From Streptomyces sp. NBC_00390 (GTDB lineage: Bacteria > Actinomycetota > Actinomycetes > Streptomycetales > Streptomycetaceae), in NCBI RefSeq assembly GCF_036057275.1, contig NZ_CP107945.1:1-64000 (forward strand): a stretch of DNA of 64,000 nucleotides. Direction: 5' to 3'. The position numbers and the translations under genes were made by a program. The number at the start of each line of letters is the position of its first letter. Position 1 is the stretch's first letter. Below, one piece after another: positions 18,898 through 27,471 of this stretch. The notes under the pieces were generated by a model. It did not search any database, was not told the DNA's origin, and saw nothing but the letters and a program-made list of their open reading frames with translations.

Positions 18898-19545
18898 ATG
18901 GAAAAGGTGAAGCGTCCCCCGCGGGGAACCAGGAAGAGGGAGGTGCCTCTGACCGAGGCCGGGATCTATGCCGCCGCCCTGCAGCTCATCGACGCGGAGG
19001 GGGTCGAGGCGCTCACCATGCGCAAACTCGCGACCGCGCTCGATGCGAACCCGATGTCGCTGTACCACCACGTGCCGAACAAGGACGCCCTACTGCGCGG
19101 CGTGGCGAGAACGGTCGGCGCCCAGTTCCGCACCGTGACACTGGAGGACGCTCCCTGGCAGGAGCGCATCCGCCTGCTCGCCACGGATTTCCGGACGCTG
19201 GCGCACCGCCACCCCAACCTGATGGCCTACTCGTTCAGCCACCAGGCGGACTTCATCCAGCCCGAAGACCCGTTCTGGGTTGCGCTCGCCGCGATCCTGG
19301 ACGCCGCCGGGGTGCCGCACTCCGAGCTCCCGCAGATCGCCGCTCTCGTGTGCTGCGTCATCACCGGTGTCCTCACCGCCGAGCTCAACGGCGCGCTCCA
19401 CCGGTGGTCGCGCCTCAAACCCCCCACTGTCGGCGAAGACGGGCTCGCCCATCCAGGCCGTGACGAGAACCGCGTCTTCCGCCTGGCGCTGGACGCCACG
19501 ATCGTCGGCGTGGAGAGCCATATCGCACAGACCCGCAAGCGCTGA
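18898..19545 (+). CDS. TetR family repressor of the P450 gene
   Basis: A 215-residue TetR-type repressor. The DNA-binding helix-turn-helix is ALTMRKLATALDANPMSLYHHVPNKDALL, split here as ALTMRKLATAL and NPMSLYHHVPNKDALL. The C-terminal part resembles the classical TetR-C all-helical domain. ATG at 18898 fits the start of the conserved region; the same frame is open far upstream, but that stretch is antisense to the P450 gene. Divergence from the P450 gene and three palindromes between them point to fatty-acid-responsive repression, by analogy with Bm3R1. Inducer and regulon are inferred. Identical palindromes near 23.0 kb suggest a second target. Confidence 0.87.
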   Translation: MEKVKRPPRGTRKREVPLTEAGIYAAALQLIDAEGVEALTMRKLATALDANPMSLYHHVPNKDALLRGVARTVGAQFRTVTLEDAPWQERIRLLATDFRTLAHRHPNLMAYSFSHQADFIQPEDPFWVALAAILDAAGVPHSELPQIAALVCCVITGVLTAELNGALHRWSRLKPPTVGEDGLAHPGRDENRVFRLALDATIVGVESHIAQTRKR

Positions 19546-19803
19546 CGGAGCGGAGCGGCCGCCACGGGCTCCGCCGACGAACACTTCTTCGCCGCCTGAA
19601 GCGCCTGGGCGCAAGGGCGGCGAGCGGCGGACGTGCGCGGCGACGTTGCGTGCCTGGTCGCTCACGTGCGCAGGTTCGACCGCATCGCGGCCGGAGGGCA
19701 GACCTCCGCTTGCCGGGTGCTCGATGCCCTCACCGGGCCGACCTGATGCCCCTGCGATCGGGAAGGACCACAGTAGAGGCAGGAGCACAGGGAGGCTGCT
19801 GCG

Positions 19804-21624
19804 ATGTCCGGAGCACCGACACAGCACACTTCAGCGCCGTATCTCCCGATCGCCGAGCACGGCCTGATCGGGGATCTGCGCACGGCCGCCCTGGTGGGCA
19901 CCGACGGGACCATCGACTGGTACTGCTGCCCCTCCTTCGACTCCCCGAGTGTGTTCGCCGCGATCCTGGACGCGGACCGGGGCGGGGCGTTCGAGCTGTC
20001 CGCCGCCGTGCCGGCCGGCACCAAGCAGTTCTACTTCCCGGACACCAATGTGCTGATCACCCGGTTCTTCACCGAGGACGGGCTGGGAGAGATCCAGGAC
20101 TTCATGCCGGTGGCGGAGGCCGGCGAAGCCGAGCGCCACCGGCTGATCCGGCGGGTGGTGTGCGTCCGCGGAACGATCCCGTTCCGGGCCCGGGTGGCTC
20201 CACGGTTCGGCTACGGCGCCCACCGGCACACCCTGCGGCTCCTGGAGGGGGCGGCCCTGTTCACTTCCGAGGCGCTGACACTGACGCTGACCGCCACGGT
20301 GCCGCTGGAGTGCGACGAGCAGGACGTCCGGACGGAGTTCACCCTGTCCCGGGGCGAGACGGCGGTCTTCGCCCTCGACCGGGTCACCGGGGAGACTCCG
20401 CCGCACGGCTGCCCGCTCGCCGAGGCCGAGCACGAGTTCACCGCCACGGTCGCCTTCTGGCGGCGCTGGCTGCAGCAGTCCCGCTACCGCGGCCGATGGC
20501 GGGAGATGGTGCACCGCTCCGCCCTCACCCTCAAGCTGCTCACCTACGCCCCCACCGGCGCCATCGTGGCAGCCCCCACCACCAGCCTGCCCGAGCAGAT
20601 CGGCGGCGGCCGGAACTGGGACTACCGCTATGCGTGGGTGCGCGACTCCGCGTTCGCCGTCTATGCGCTGCTCAGGCTCGGCTTCGCCGAGGAGGCCGAG
20701 GCGTTCATGGGCTTCCTCACCCACCGCAACGACCGGCGCGAGGGCCCCGCCGGACCGCTGCAGATCATGTACGGCATCGACGGACGCGCCGAGTTGCCCG
20801 AACGCGAGCTCTCCCACCTGGAGGGCTACCGGGGCTCGGCGCCGGTGCGGGTCGGCAACGACGCCGTCAACCAGCTGCAGCTCGACATCTACGGCGCCCT
20901 GATCGACTCCGTGTACCTCTACGACATGTGGTGCCGGCCTCTGACCAGCGGCCAGTGGCGCGCGGTGTGCGACCTGGTGAACTGGGTCTGCCGGCACTGG
21001 GACCAGCCGGACGAGGGCGTGTGGGAGACCCGCGGCGGGCGCAAGAAGTTCCTCTACTCCCGCCTCATGTGCTGGGTGGCCATCGACCGCGCCATCCGCA
21101 TCGCCCACCACCGCGGCCTGCCCGCCGAGCTCGTCCGCTGGGGCCCGGTCCGCGACACGATCTACTGGCAGATCATGGACAAGGGTTGGTCCTCCGCCCG
21201 GCAGGCGTTCGTCCAGTACGAGGGCGGCGACGTGCTGGACGCCGCGGTGCTGATGATGCCGCTGACCAAGTTCATCGCTCCCCACGACCCCGTGTGGCTG
21301 TCCACCCTCGACGCCCTCGGCAACGAACTGGTCTCCGACTCCCTGGTCTGGCGCTACGACCCCGAGGCCAGCCCCGACGGCCTGGAAGGCGACGAAGGCA
21401 CCTTCTCCATCTGCTCGTTCTGGTACGTCGAGGCCCTCACCCGCGCCGGTCGACTGGACGAAGCCCAGCTGGCCTTCGAGAAGATGCTCACCTACGCCAA
21501 CCACCTCGGCCTGTACGCCGAGGAGATCAGCCACACCGGAGAGCAACTGGGCAATTTTCCGCAGGCGTTCACCCACCTCGCCCTCATAAGCGCCGCCTTC
21601 AACCTCGACCGCGCCCTGGACTGA
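19804..21624 (+). CDS. GH15 glycoside hydrolase (trehalase/glucoamylase-like)
   Basis: A 606-residue cytoplasmic GH15-family enzyme. The N-terminal beta-sandwich begins with the diagnostic IAEHGLIGDLRTAALVGTDG and IDWYCCPSFDSPSVFAAILD. The (alpha/alpha)6 catalytic barrel contains GGGRNWDYRYAWVRDSAF and ends with FEKMLTYANHLGLYAEEI. Actinobacterial members of this subgroup, such as the mycobacterial enzyme, hydrolyse trehalose, while others act on alpha-glucans, so the substrate is uncertain. ATG at 19804 follows GGGAGG. There is no signal peptide. A degraded copy of its last 60 residues lies at 23136-23318, a sign of past duplication. Confidence 0.9.
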   Translation: MSGAPTQHTSAPYLPIAEHGLIGDLRTAALVGTDGTIDWYCCPSFDSPSVFAAILDADRGGAFELSAAVPAGTKQFYFPDTNVLITRFFTEDGLGEIQDFMPVAEAGEAERHRLIRRVVCVRGTIPFRARVAPRFGYGAHRHTLRLLEGAALFTSEALTLTLTATVPLECDEQDVRTEFTLSRGETAVFALDRVTGETPPHGCPLAEAEHEFTATVAFWRRWLQQSRYRGRWREMVHRSALTLKLLTYAPTGAIVAAPTTSLPEQIGGGRNWDYRYAWVRDSAFAVYALLRLGFAEEAEAFMGFLTHRNDRREGPAGPLQIMYGIDGRAELPERELSHLEGYRGSAPVRVGNDAVNQLQLDIYGALIDSVYLYDMWCRPLTSGQWRAVCDLVNWVCRHWDQPDEGVWETRGGRKKFLYSRLMCWVAIDRAIRIAHHRGLPAELVRWGPVRDTIYWQIMDKGWSSARQAFVQYEGGDVLDAAVLMMPLTKFIAPHDPVWLSTLDALGNELVSDSLVWRYDPEASPDGLEGDEGTFSICSFWYVEALTRAGRLDEAQLAFEKMLTYANHLGLYAEEISHTGEQLGNFPQAFTHLALISAAFNLDRALD

Positions 21625-21730
21625 CCGCCGCCCTGCGTGGCAGGAACTGCACACGGCCCTCCGTCCCGCAGGCGCGGCGCTCCGACACGAACGAGAAGGT
21701 CGCCGCAGACTTCGAGCGGCCCGGTGCCTG

Positions 21731-22060
21731 TCACCGCAAGGGTGAGTCGGCGGTGGGCGTCAGCACGGACTCGGCGACATCGACGATCTGACCGATGTCG
21801 AAGCCCTCCATGTCTGCGCGGAATTCGGGGCTGGACAGGTACGCCTCCAGCCGCTCCTGAACGTCGTCGGCGTCCCGGTAGGAAACGAGGGCGTACAGCT
21901 GGGACGCCGCACTCCCGGGAGCTGCCGGCCCCGTCCACACGCCGTGTGTGGTGATCCTGTGCTGGGCCATCCCGGGAATGTGCCTGGACCAGATGTCCCC
22001 GTAGGCGACGAGCGCCTCAGGGCTGCGCAGTGTGTAGACACGAAGCTGGTACTGGGACAT
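21731..22060 (-). CDS. NIPSNAP family protein
   Basis: A 109-residue protein with one ferredoxin-like alpha/beta NIPSNAP domain: MSQYQLRVYTLRSPEALVAY at the start, then HRITTHGVWTGPA and QLYALVSYRDADDVQERLEA. In actinobacteria such proteins often sit in catabolic or secondary-metabolism loci, but their function is not settled. ATG at 22060 follows AAGGAAAGAGAG; the frame continues upstream without support. It lies about 70 bases beyond the frameshifted SsgA-like gene on the same strand. It is convergent with the GH15 gene. Confidence 0.8.
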   Translation of the reverse strand: MSQYQLRVYTLRSPEALVAYGDIWSRHIPGMAQHRITTHGVWTGPAAPGSAASQLYALVSYRDADDVQERLEAYLSSPEFRADMEGFDIGQIVDVAESVLTPTADSPLR

Positions 22061-22130
22061 GAACTCTCTTTCCTTCTCTTCTGTGGCCAGGGCAAAGACG
22101 CCCCTCCGCAAGGCAGTCGGGAGGCTTCTC

Positions 22131-22543
22131 TCAGCCTTTCGCGAACAGGTTCGCCAGTTCGACGTTCCAGTCGATGTGTCCGGACTCGGCACCCCGTGGC
22201 ACCAGCGCCTCCGTGTTCTCCAGGAAGGTCCTGACGTCCTGCACGGGAACCTCGAGCAAGGCGGTGCCCGCGGGGGACCCGAGGACGATGTACATCGCTT
22301 GGTCACCACGGCCAACGGCCGGCCAGATCCGGACGTCCCCACTGCCTGCGGAACCCCTCAGGCCATCGGCCAGAAGATCACGCCCCAGGACCCATTCGAC
22401 CGGCTCGTCAGCGTCGGTGGAAAAGGCGGCACGTAGGGGTCAGTGGGCTCGTAACGCAGGCTCATGCACATGGACAGCGAGGAGGTGCGCGAGATGACAA
22501 GCTGCACGGCCACCCCCTGCATCACGGTCTTCAAAGGCTCCAT
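22131..22543 (-). pseudogene. SsgA-like protein gene with a frameshift
   Basis: Two overlapping reading frames together encode a typical SsgA-like protein (SALP) of about 136 residues, the streptomycete family that guides septum and spore-wall synthesis. Frame one starts at ATG 22543 after TTGGAG and gives MSLRYEPTDPYVPP. At about 22424-22431 the reading must slip by one base to continue FSTDADEPVEWVLGRDLLAD. It goes on with GDVRIWPAVGRGDQAMYIVL, GTALLEVPVQDVRTFLENTE and a natural stop at 22131. A one-base deletion in the run CCGCCTTTT explains it. It could be a real mutation or a sequencing error. As read, translation stops after about 61 residues. Confidence 0.75.
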
Positions 22544-22680
22544 CGGCTTTCACTCCAAGGTGTCTCTGCCTCGGCTGCGCCCCGCCGCCGGACCGCCGCG
22601 GGCCGGCAGCGAAGAGGCAACGAAGGCCGAGGCGTTGCAGCAGGGCCCGGGCGCCGGAGCGCCGGCCGCCTGTGCGGCGG

Positions 22681-22935
22681 TCAGCGGCTGCCGGTCTCAG
22701 CCCGGCCGTCGTGGTGCCGGCCACGGATCTCGTCCCAGGAGCAGCCCTGCTCGAGCAGGTAGCCGACACCGTGGTCCCAGCGGTAGTCGTCGGCGTTGAC
22801 GCTGACGGCCGGGCGTTGGACGGGTGCGGATGCAGAGGTCCCGGCCGAAGCGGCGCCCCCGGCACCGAGTACGGCGACACCCGCGACCGCCACGGAGGAA
22901 GCGGTGACGGCAACGCGCCTCGTGAGCTTCTTCAT
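22681..22935 (-). CDS. Small secreted peptide
   Basis: An 84-residue precursor with a clear Sec signal peptide: MKKLTRR, then a hydrophobic run AVTASSVAVAGVAVLGAGGA, and a probable cleavage near SAG (about residue 31). The mature part is about 53 residues, acidic and aromatic (DDYRWDHGVGYLLEQGCSWD), with a single Cys. ATG at 22935 follows GGAAGGAAAG. I do not recognise the family. Two palindromes about 80 and 120 bases upstream are nearly identical to the operators of the P450 BM3 gene, so both may obey one TetR repressor. Its function is unknown. Confidence 0.7.
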   Translation of the reverse strand: MKKLTRRVAVTASSVAVAGVAVLGAGGAASAGTSASAPVQRPAVSVNADDYRWDHGVGYLLEQGCSWDEIRGRHHDGRAETGSR

Positions 22936-23016
22936 GGTCTTTCCTTCCCGATCGGTGCGAGCTGCACCATCGACTGCATGCAGGCGATGGGCGGCGCGCC
23001 TGGCGCGGCCAAACTT

Positions 23017-23067
23017 TTCCATACGGCGTATGGAAGTGCCCTCCCAGGATTACCATACGGCGTATGG
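23017..23067 (-). promoter_or_regulatory. Two BM3-type operators upstream of the secreted peptide
   Basis: TTCCATACGGCGTATGGAA at 23017-23035 is a 9-bp perfect inverted repeat around one base. ACCATACGGCGTATGGAAC at 23052-23070 contains the same core. The cores equal those between the P450 gene and its TetR gene, so the TetR protein encoded at 18898 is the obvious candidate to bind here. Confidence 0.75.
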
Positions 23068-23135
23068 AACTGTCGAGGCGGCGGAAATGGTCCGCACGAC
23101 CGGCGGCGACATGAACACCTCGACGTGCTCGCCGA

Positions 23136-23318
23136 GGCCGCATCGGCCGCCTGGACGAAGTCCGCCTGGCCTTCGAGAAGATGCTCACCTGCATCGGCCA
23201 TCCCGGGCCCTGCACCGAGGACATCAGTGACATCGGCAGACAACTCGGCAGCCGTTCCCGGGCGTTCACCCACCTTTCCCTCATCGGAGCGGCCTTCGGA
23301 CTCGACCACGCCCTGGGC
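23136..23318 (+). pseudogene. GH15 C-terminal fragment
   Basis: A frame reading GRLDEVRLAFEKML, then EDISDIGRQLGSRSRAFTHL and SLIGAAFGLDHALG matches the last 60 residues of the intact GH15 enzyme encoded at 19804-21624. An in-frame TGA lies about 25 bases upstream and the native stop is lost. The rest of the gene is absent. It is a remnant of a diverged duplicate, not a recent copy. Confidence 0.75.
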
Positions 23319-23640
23319 CGAGCCGTCGCCCTGGGCGGACGAGGTGCCCGCGATTTCCGTCTGAGGAGCCGTGGCGTGCGGGCGCCCGAGTCCGGCCCCG
23401 CCGGAAACGAGGGGGTGAGACGACGGAGGGAGCGGTGAGGATGCAGACCGTTGTGGATCTCACGCAGAGCCAGGGCCATGCGCAATGCGTGTTCCTCGCG
23501 CCGGAATGTTCCAACTGCACGGGCAGGAGGGGTTGCCGCACGCCACGGCCGTCCCCGACAACCAGGCCGAGCGCGTGCGCCAGGCCTCGGCGGCGCCCGG
23601 TGCAGGCGATCCTTGGTGCCGCTCGGCCAGGCCGAAAACC

Positions 23641-23797
23641 GCCGCGCTGCTCTTCATCGCCGGACACGGGACCACGGTCAACCCGATACCAACGGGGTGC
23701 TCACCCCGCTGCGCCAACCCGAGCACCTGGACCAGCTGCGCCGTGACCCCGGCCTGCTGCCGCAAGCGGTGGAGGAACCACTGCGCCACGAACCTCC
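23641..23797 (+). pseudogene. Cytochrome P450 fragment with a frameshift
   Basis: The I-helix of a bacterial P450 is readable as ALLFIAGHGTTVN. After a one-base loss near 23688-23691 it continues in another frame as NGVLTPLRQPEHLDQL, RRDPGLLPQAVEE and PLRHEPP, which carries the ExxR motif. The heme-binding loop and the N terminus are missing. It is a typical actinobacterial class I P450, not related to the BM3 fusion nearby. Confidence 0.7.
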
Positions 23798-23901
23798 CAT
23801 GCCGAGGCTGCGGGGCGGCGACAGCAGGCGAGAGAGACCAGCCACCCCGGCACCTTGCGCAGGCCGCGGGAACCGGTGCGCAGCCGGCGACAAGATCCTC
23901 T

Positions 23902-24537
23902 TCACGCTGCAGCAGGAAGGGACCGCCGGGCAAGGTCACGGGCCTCATCCGGGGAGAGGCCGAGCATGTGCAGGATCATCTCGGCCATGATGCCTGCGAC
24001 CTGGCCACTGTCGGCCTCGGGCCGGCTGCACCACAGCTCCAGGAGCGCCAGCAGGCTGCCGTTCAGCGCGGTCAGGGCGATCACCGGGTCGACCACGGTG
24101 AACCGGCCTGCGGCCATGCCCTGCTCGACGTCGCGCTTCGCGCGCGGAGCCAGCCCGTCGCCGGCGCATATCCGACCGAGCTCGCTGTGGCACAGGATCT
24201 GCATGATCTCCGGGTACGACCCGGCCATGCGCGCGCTGAGCCGCACGCCCCCGGCGAGGCGCTCGGCGGGATCATCGAGGCCGTGCAGGCGTTCGTCGAC
24301 GGCCTGGGCGTACTCCTCCAGCGCATCGGCCACGGCCGCGTCGAACAGGTCCGGCTTGCCCGTGAAGTGGTTGTAGAAGGAGCCGAGGCCCACGTCCGCG
24401 CGCTCCGCGATGGCATGAATGCTGGCGCTGGTGCCACCGGACTCGGCCAGGATCTGCCGCGCGGCGCAGACGAGTGCATGGCGGGTCTCGGCACGGCGGC
24501 GTTCGAATCGGTTCCTGCGTGGGGCCGGCATCGGCAT
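23902..24537 (-). CDS. TetR family regulator (paralogue)
   Basis: A 211-residue TetR-type regulator with helix-turn-helix ASIHAIAERADVGLGSFYNH. It is closely similar from end to end to the regulator at 10576-11208: shared RRRAETR, SASI-AIAERADVG, SFYNHF and the LARRSLP end. ATG at 24537 and ATG at 24531 are both possible; GGAG spacing slightly favours the second. The upstream gap holds three palindromes of the type also found beside the first paralogue. It is divergent from the PAS-SpoIIE gene starting at 24927, which is its most likely target besides itself. The target assignment is inference. Confidence 0.85.
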   Translation of the reverse strand: MPMPAPRRNRFERRRAETRHALVCAARQILAESGGTSASIHAIAERADVGLGSFYNHFTGKPDLFDAAVADALEEYAQAVDERLHGLDDPAERLAGGVRLSARMAGSYPEIMQILCHSELGRICAGDGLAPRAKRDVEQGMAAGRFTVVDPVIALTALNGSLLALLELWCSRPEADSGQVAGIMAEMILHMLGLSPDEARDLARRSLPAAA

Positions 24538-24562
24538 GCTCCATGAATAAGAGCAGCAGTTC

Positions 24563-24720
24563 TGATCAGTTCATCATTACATTGCCCGCCCCGGCTGTCC
24601 ACCGTGGCCCACCCGTCCCGACGCCGCAGTGGCGAGATGCGACAGCACACGGCCATATCTGACCATTTCATCAGTTTCAGGGACTTGACGATAAAGCGAT
24701 CGTATTTGACTATTTCATCA
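24563..24720. promoter_or_regulatory. Three TGAY-N4-TCATCA operators
   Basis: TGATCAGTTCATCA at 24563-24576, TGACCATTTCATCA at 24660-24673 and TGACTATTTCATCA at 24707-24720 lie between the TetR gene and the PAS-SpoIIE gene. All share TGAY-N4-TCATCA with the two sites at 10.5 kb. The repeats sit in a locally AT-rich stretch, as expected for a promoter region. Confidence 0.65.
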
Positions 24721-24926
24721 GAAGTGGACAAAGTCGTCCAAGGTTGGCAGATGCTCGCGCCGGTGACCGTTCAACCGCCGGCGAGGCCGCTCGCTGCATC
24801 GCACGCCCGGCGCGGCCGGTGAGGCCGGAAGCCCCCGGCCCTCACCGTTCCACCACGGCTACGGACCGGACCGGCTCCGTGCCTGCCGACGCTTTCTCGC
24901 ACCTCCGCACCGATGGGAAGAACCGG

Positions 24927-27392
24927 ATGACGAAGACCGACCACGCGCCCCTCGCCGAGGCGGTGAGCCCCCGAGAGACACCCGATGCGGCCATAGCGAT
25001 GCTCGATGCGGAGGGGACCGTGGTGGGGTGGACGCACGCCGCTGAGCATCTGGTCGGGTACCCGGCCGAAGAAGTGGTGGGCCGGTCCGCCGCACACGTG
25101 CTGCCGCCCGCACAGGACGCCCCGAGTGCTTCGGCGTTCGCCGAGCAGTGCCGTGACCAAGAGGGCTGGTCCGGCACCGTGACGGTCCGCCACCGCGACG
25201 GCCACGCCATCAAAATGACGCTGCGGATCTCGCTGCTGCGGGGCCCGGACGCCGGCACCCGGTGGCTGGTGTCCGTCACCGACATAGGCACCCTGTCCTC
25301 GGGGGCGTCGTCCAACGGAGCTGTGCGGGACTCGCTCCTGGCCCACGCACCGGTCGGCATCTCCGTCTATGACCCGCAGCTGCGCTGTACGTGGGTCAAC
25401 GACGTCATGGAGCGCCACGACGGCACCCCTCGTGAGCGACGGTTCGGACGCCGCCTGCATGACTCGCTGCCCGCCCTCGAGGCCGAAGCACTCGAGGCGG
25501 TGATGCGGCAGGTGCTGGAGAGCGGCACCACCATGGTCCACGAGTACCGGGCGTGGTCGTCGGCGGACCGGCGCCGGGAGCACGCGTTCTCGGCCTCGTT
25601 CTTCTGCCTCCAGGACGCGGACGGCTCGGCGCTGGCAGTGTGCTCCATGAGCGTGGACGTCACCGGCAACCGGCGGGCGCGCGAGCGCCTTGCCATCCTC
25701 AGCGAGGCCGGCACGCGCATCGGCAGCACCCTCGAGGTCATGCGGACCGGGCAGGAACTGGCCGACCTTGCCGTGCCCCTGCTGGCCGACCACGCACTCG
25801 TGGACCTGGTGGAGTCGGTCCCGTTCGGCATGGACCCCTCGGCGGGGACCGGCAAGGCGAGCGGCCGCCCCCATCTGATGCGCCGTGCCGGTCTGGCCTC
25901 CATCGACCTGGGCCTCCTGGAGTTGCCGTGGGTGCGCGAAGAGGTGATCCACCCCTTCCCGGACTCGCTGTTCGACACCGCCCTGCGCACCGGCAGGTCC
26001 TATCTGGAACCGGTGCTGGACACCTATTCAGGCCCCTGGGTCAACCACGACCCGGTGCGGACGCAGAAGGTCCGTGCCTCCGGCGTCCACTCCTTGATGG
26101 TCGTACCCATCCGTGCGCGGCGCTGTGTGCTGGGACTGGCACTGTTCGGCCGCTCCGAGGAGCCGACGCCGTTCCAGGAGGACGACCTCCTCCTCGCCGA
26201 GGAGCTCGTCACCCGGGCCGCGCTCAGCCTGGACAACGCTCTCCAGTACGCGCGCCAACGCACCGCGGCCCTGACGCTCCAACGCGACCTGCTCCCCCAC
26301 CATGTGGGAGGCGGCGCCGCCGTCGATGTGGCCTCGCGCTACGTGCCGGCTGACATGGACCACGGGGTGGGGGGCGACTGGTTCGACGTGATCAAGCTGT
26401 CCGGCGCCCGGGTGGCCCTCGTCGTCGGAGATGTGGTCGGACACGGCATCAACGCCGCGGCGACGATGGGCCGGTTGCGCACCGCTGTCCGCACGCTCGC
26501 GGACATGGAACTGCCTCCCCACGAACTGCTGACGCACCTCGATGACACGGTCAGACGGCTGAGCGAGGAAGATGCCGACGCTGCGGACGAGACCCCGGCG
26601 GTGGTGGGCGCCACCTGTCTGTATGCCGTCTACGACCCGGTCACCCGACGGTGCACGATGGCGCGGGCCGGGCATCCCCCGCCCGCGGTCATCGACCCGC
26701 AGGGCCGTATCACTTTCCCCGACATGCCCGCCGGGGCCCCGCTCGGCCTCGGCCTCGGCCTGGTCCCCTTCGAGTCCGTGGAACTGGAACTGCCCGAGGG
26801 AACTCTGCTCGCGCTCTACACCGACGGTCTGGTCGAGTCCCGCGACGACGACATCGACGTGGGCCTGGACCGCCTGGGCGCCGTCCTGGCACAGACCGGT
26901 TCGTCCCTGGAAGACCTGTGCTCCCAGGTGATCGACACCTTGGCGACCCAGGCCCCGGCCGACGATGTCACCTTGCTCCTTGCGCGCACTCGCGGACTCG
27001 AACCGGCCCAGGTCGCCTCCTGGGAACTGCCGCACGAGCCGTCCGCCGTCCGCGTCGCCCGGCAGGCAGCCGCCCGTCAGCTCAGCGAATGGGGGCTTGA
27101 GCATCTGGTGACCAGCGTGAGGCTGATCGTCAGTGAACTGGTCACCAACGCCGTCCGCCACGGCGGCGGGCCCATCCGCCTACGGCTCATCCAGCACCAG
27201 GTCCTGACCTGCGAAGTCTCCGACAGCAGCACCAGCCACCCACGCCCCCGTCATCCCCACCTCACCGACGAGAACGGCCGCGGTCTCTTCCTCGTCGCTC
27301 AGCTGTCCCGCAGGTGGGGCTCCCGCTCCGGGGCCAACGGCAAGGTCGTCTGGGCCGAACAAGACCTGCCCTCCACAGCCGTTGCGGTGTGA
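24927..27392 (+). CDS. PAS-PAS-GAF-SpoIIE-HATPase protein
   Basis: An 821-residue partner-switching regulator. The first PAS domain (about 17-125) has AIAMLDAEGTVVGWTHAAEH. A second PAS (about 135-245) contains LLAHAPVGISVYDPQLRCTW. A GAF-like region follows (about 260-440), then the SpoIIE phosphatase: VGGDWFDVIKLSGARVALVV near 482, GDVVGHGINAAATMGRL, LYTDGLVESRDDDI and DDVTLLLARTRG. The C-terminal HATPase has SELVTNAVRHGGGPI near 732 and NGRGLFLVAQLS. ATG at 24927 follows GGAAG; an earlier open stretch lacks a ribosome-binding site. It is followed 79 bases on by a gene of the same architecture, probably cotranscribed. The stimulus is unknown. Confidence 0.9.
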   Translation: MTKTDHAPLAEAVSPRETPDAAIAMLDAEGTVVGWTHAAEHLVGYPAEEVVGRSAAHVLPPAQDAPSASAFAEQCRDQEGWSGTVTVRHRDGHAIKMTLRISLLRGPDAGTRWLVSVTDIGTLSSGASSNGAVRDSLLAHAPVGISVYDPQLRCTWVNDVMERHDGTPRERRFGRRLHDSLPALEAEALEAVMRQVLESGTTMVHEYRAWSSADRRREHAFSASFFCLQDADGSALAVCSMSVDVTGNRRARERLAILSEAGTRIGSTLEVMRTGQELADLAVPLLADHALVDLVESVPFGMDPSAGTGKASGRPHLMRRAGLASIDLGLLELPWVREEVIHPFPDSLFDTALRTGRSYLEPVLDTYSGPWVNHDPVRTQKVRASGVHSLMVVPIRARRCVLGLALFGRSEEPTPFQEDDLLLAEELVTRAALSLDNALQYARQRTAALTLQRDLLPHHVGGGAAVDVASRYVPADMDHGVGGDWFDVIKLSGARVALVVGDVVGHGINAAATMGRLRTAVRTLADMELPPHELLTHLDDTVRRLSEEDADAADETPAVVGATCLYAVYDPVTRRCTMARAGHPPPAVIDPQGRITFPDMPAGAPLGLGLGLVPFESVELELPEGTLLALYTDGLVESRDDDIDVGLDRLGAVLAQTGSSLEDLCSQVIDTLATQAPADDVTLLLARTRGLEPAQVASWELPHEPSAVRVARQAAARQLSEWGLEHLVTSVRLIVSELVTNAVRHGGGPIRLRLIQHQVLTCEVSDSSTSHPRPRHPHLTDENGRGLFLVAQLSRRWGSRSGANGKVVWAEQDLPSTAVAV

Positions 27393-27471
27393 CGCGCTGC
27401 CGACCGGGCGGCCGACGGCCGCCACAGCAGGCCGATCTCTCGGGCCGCAGCCTCTCGTAAGGAAGCCAGGG

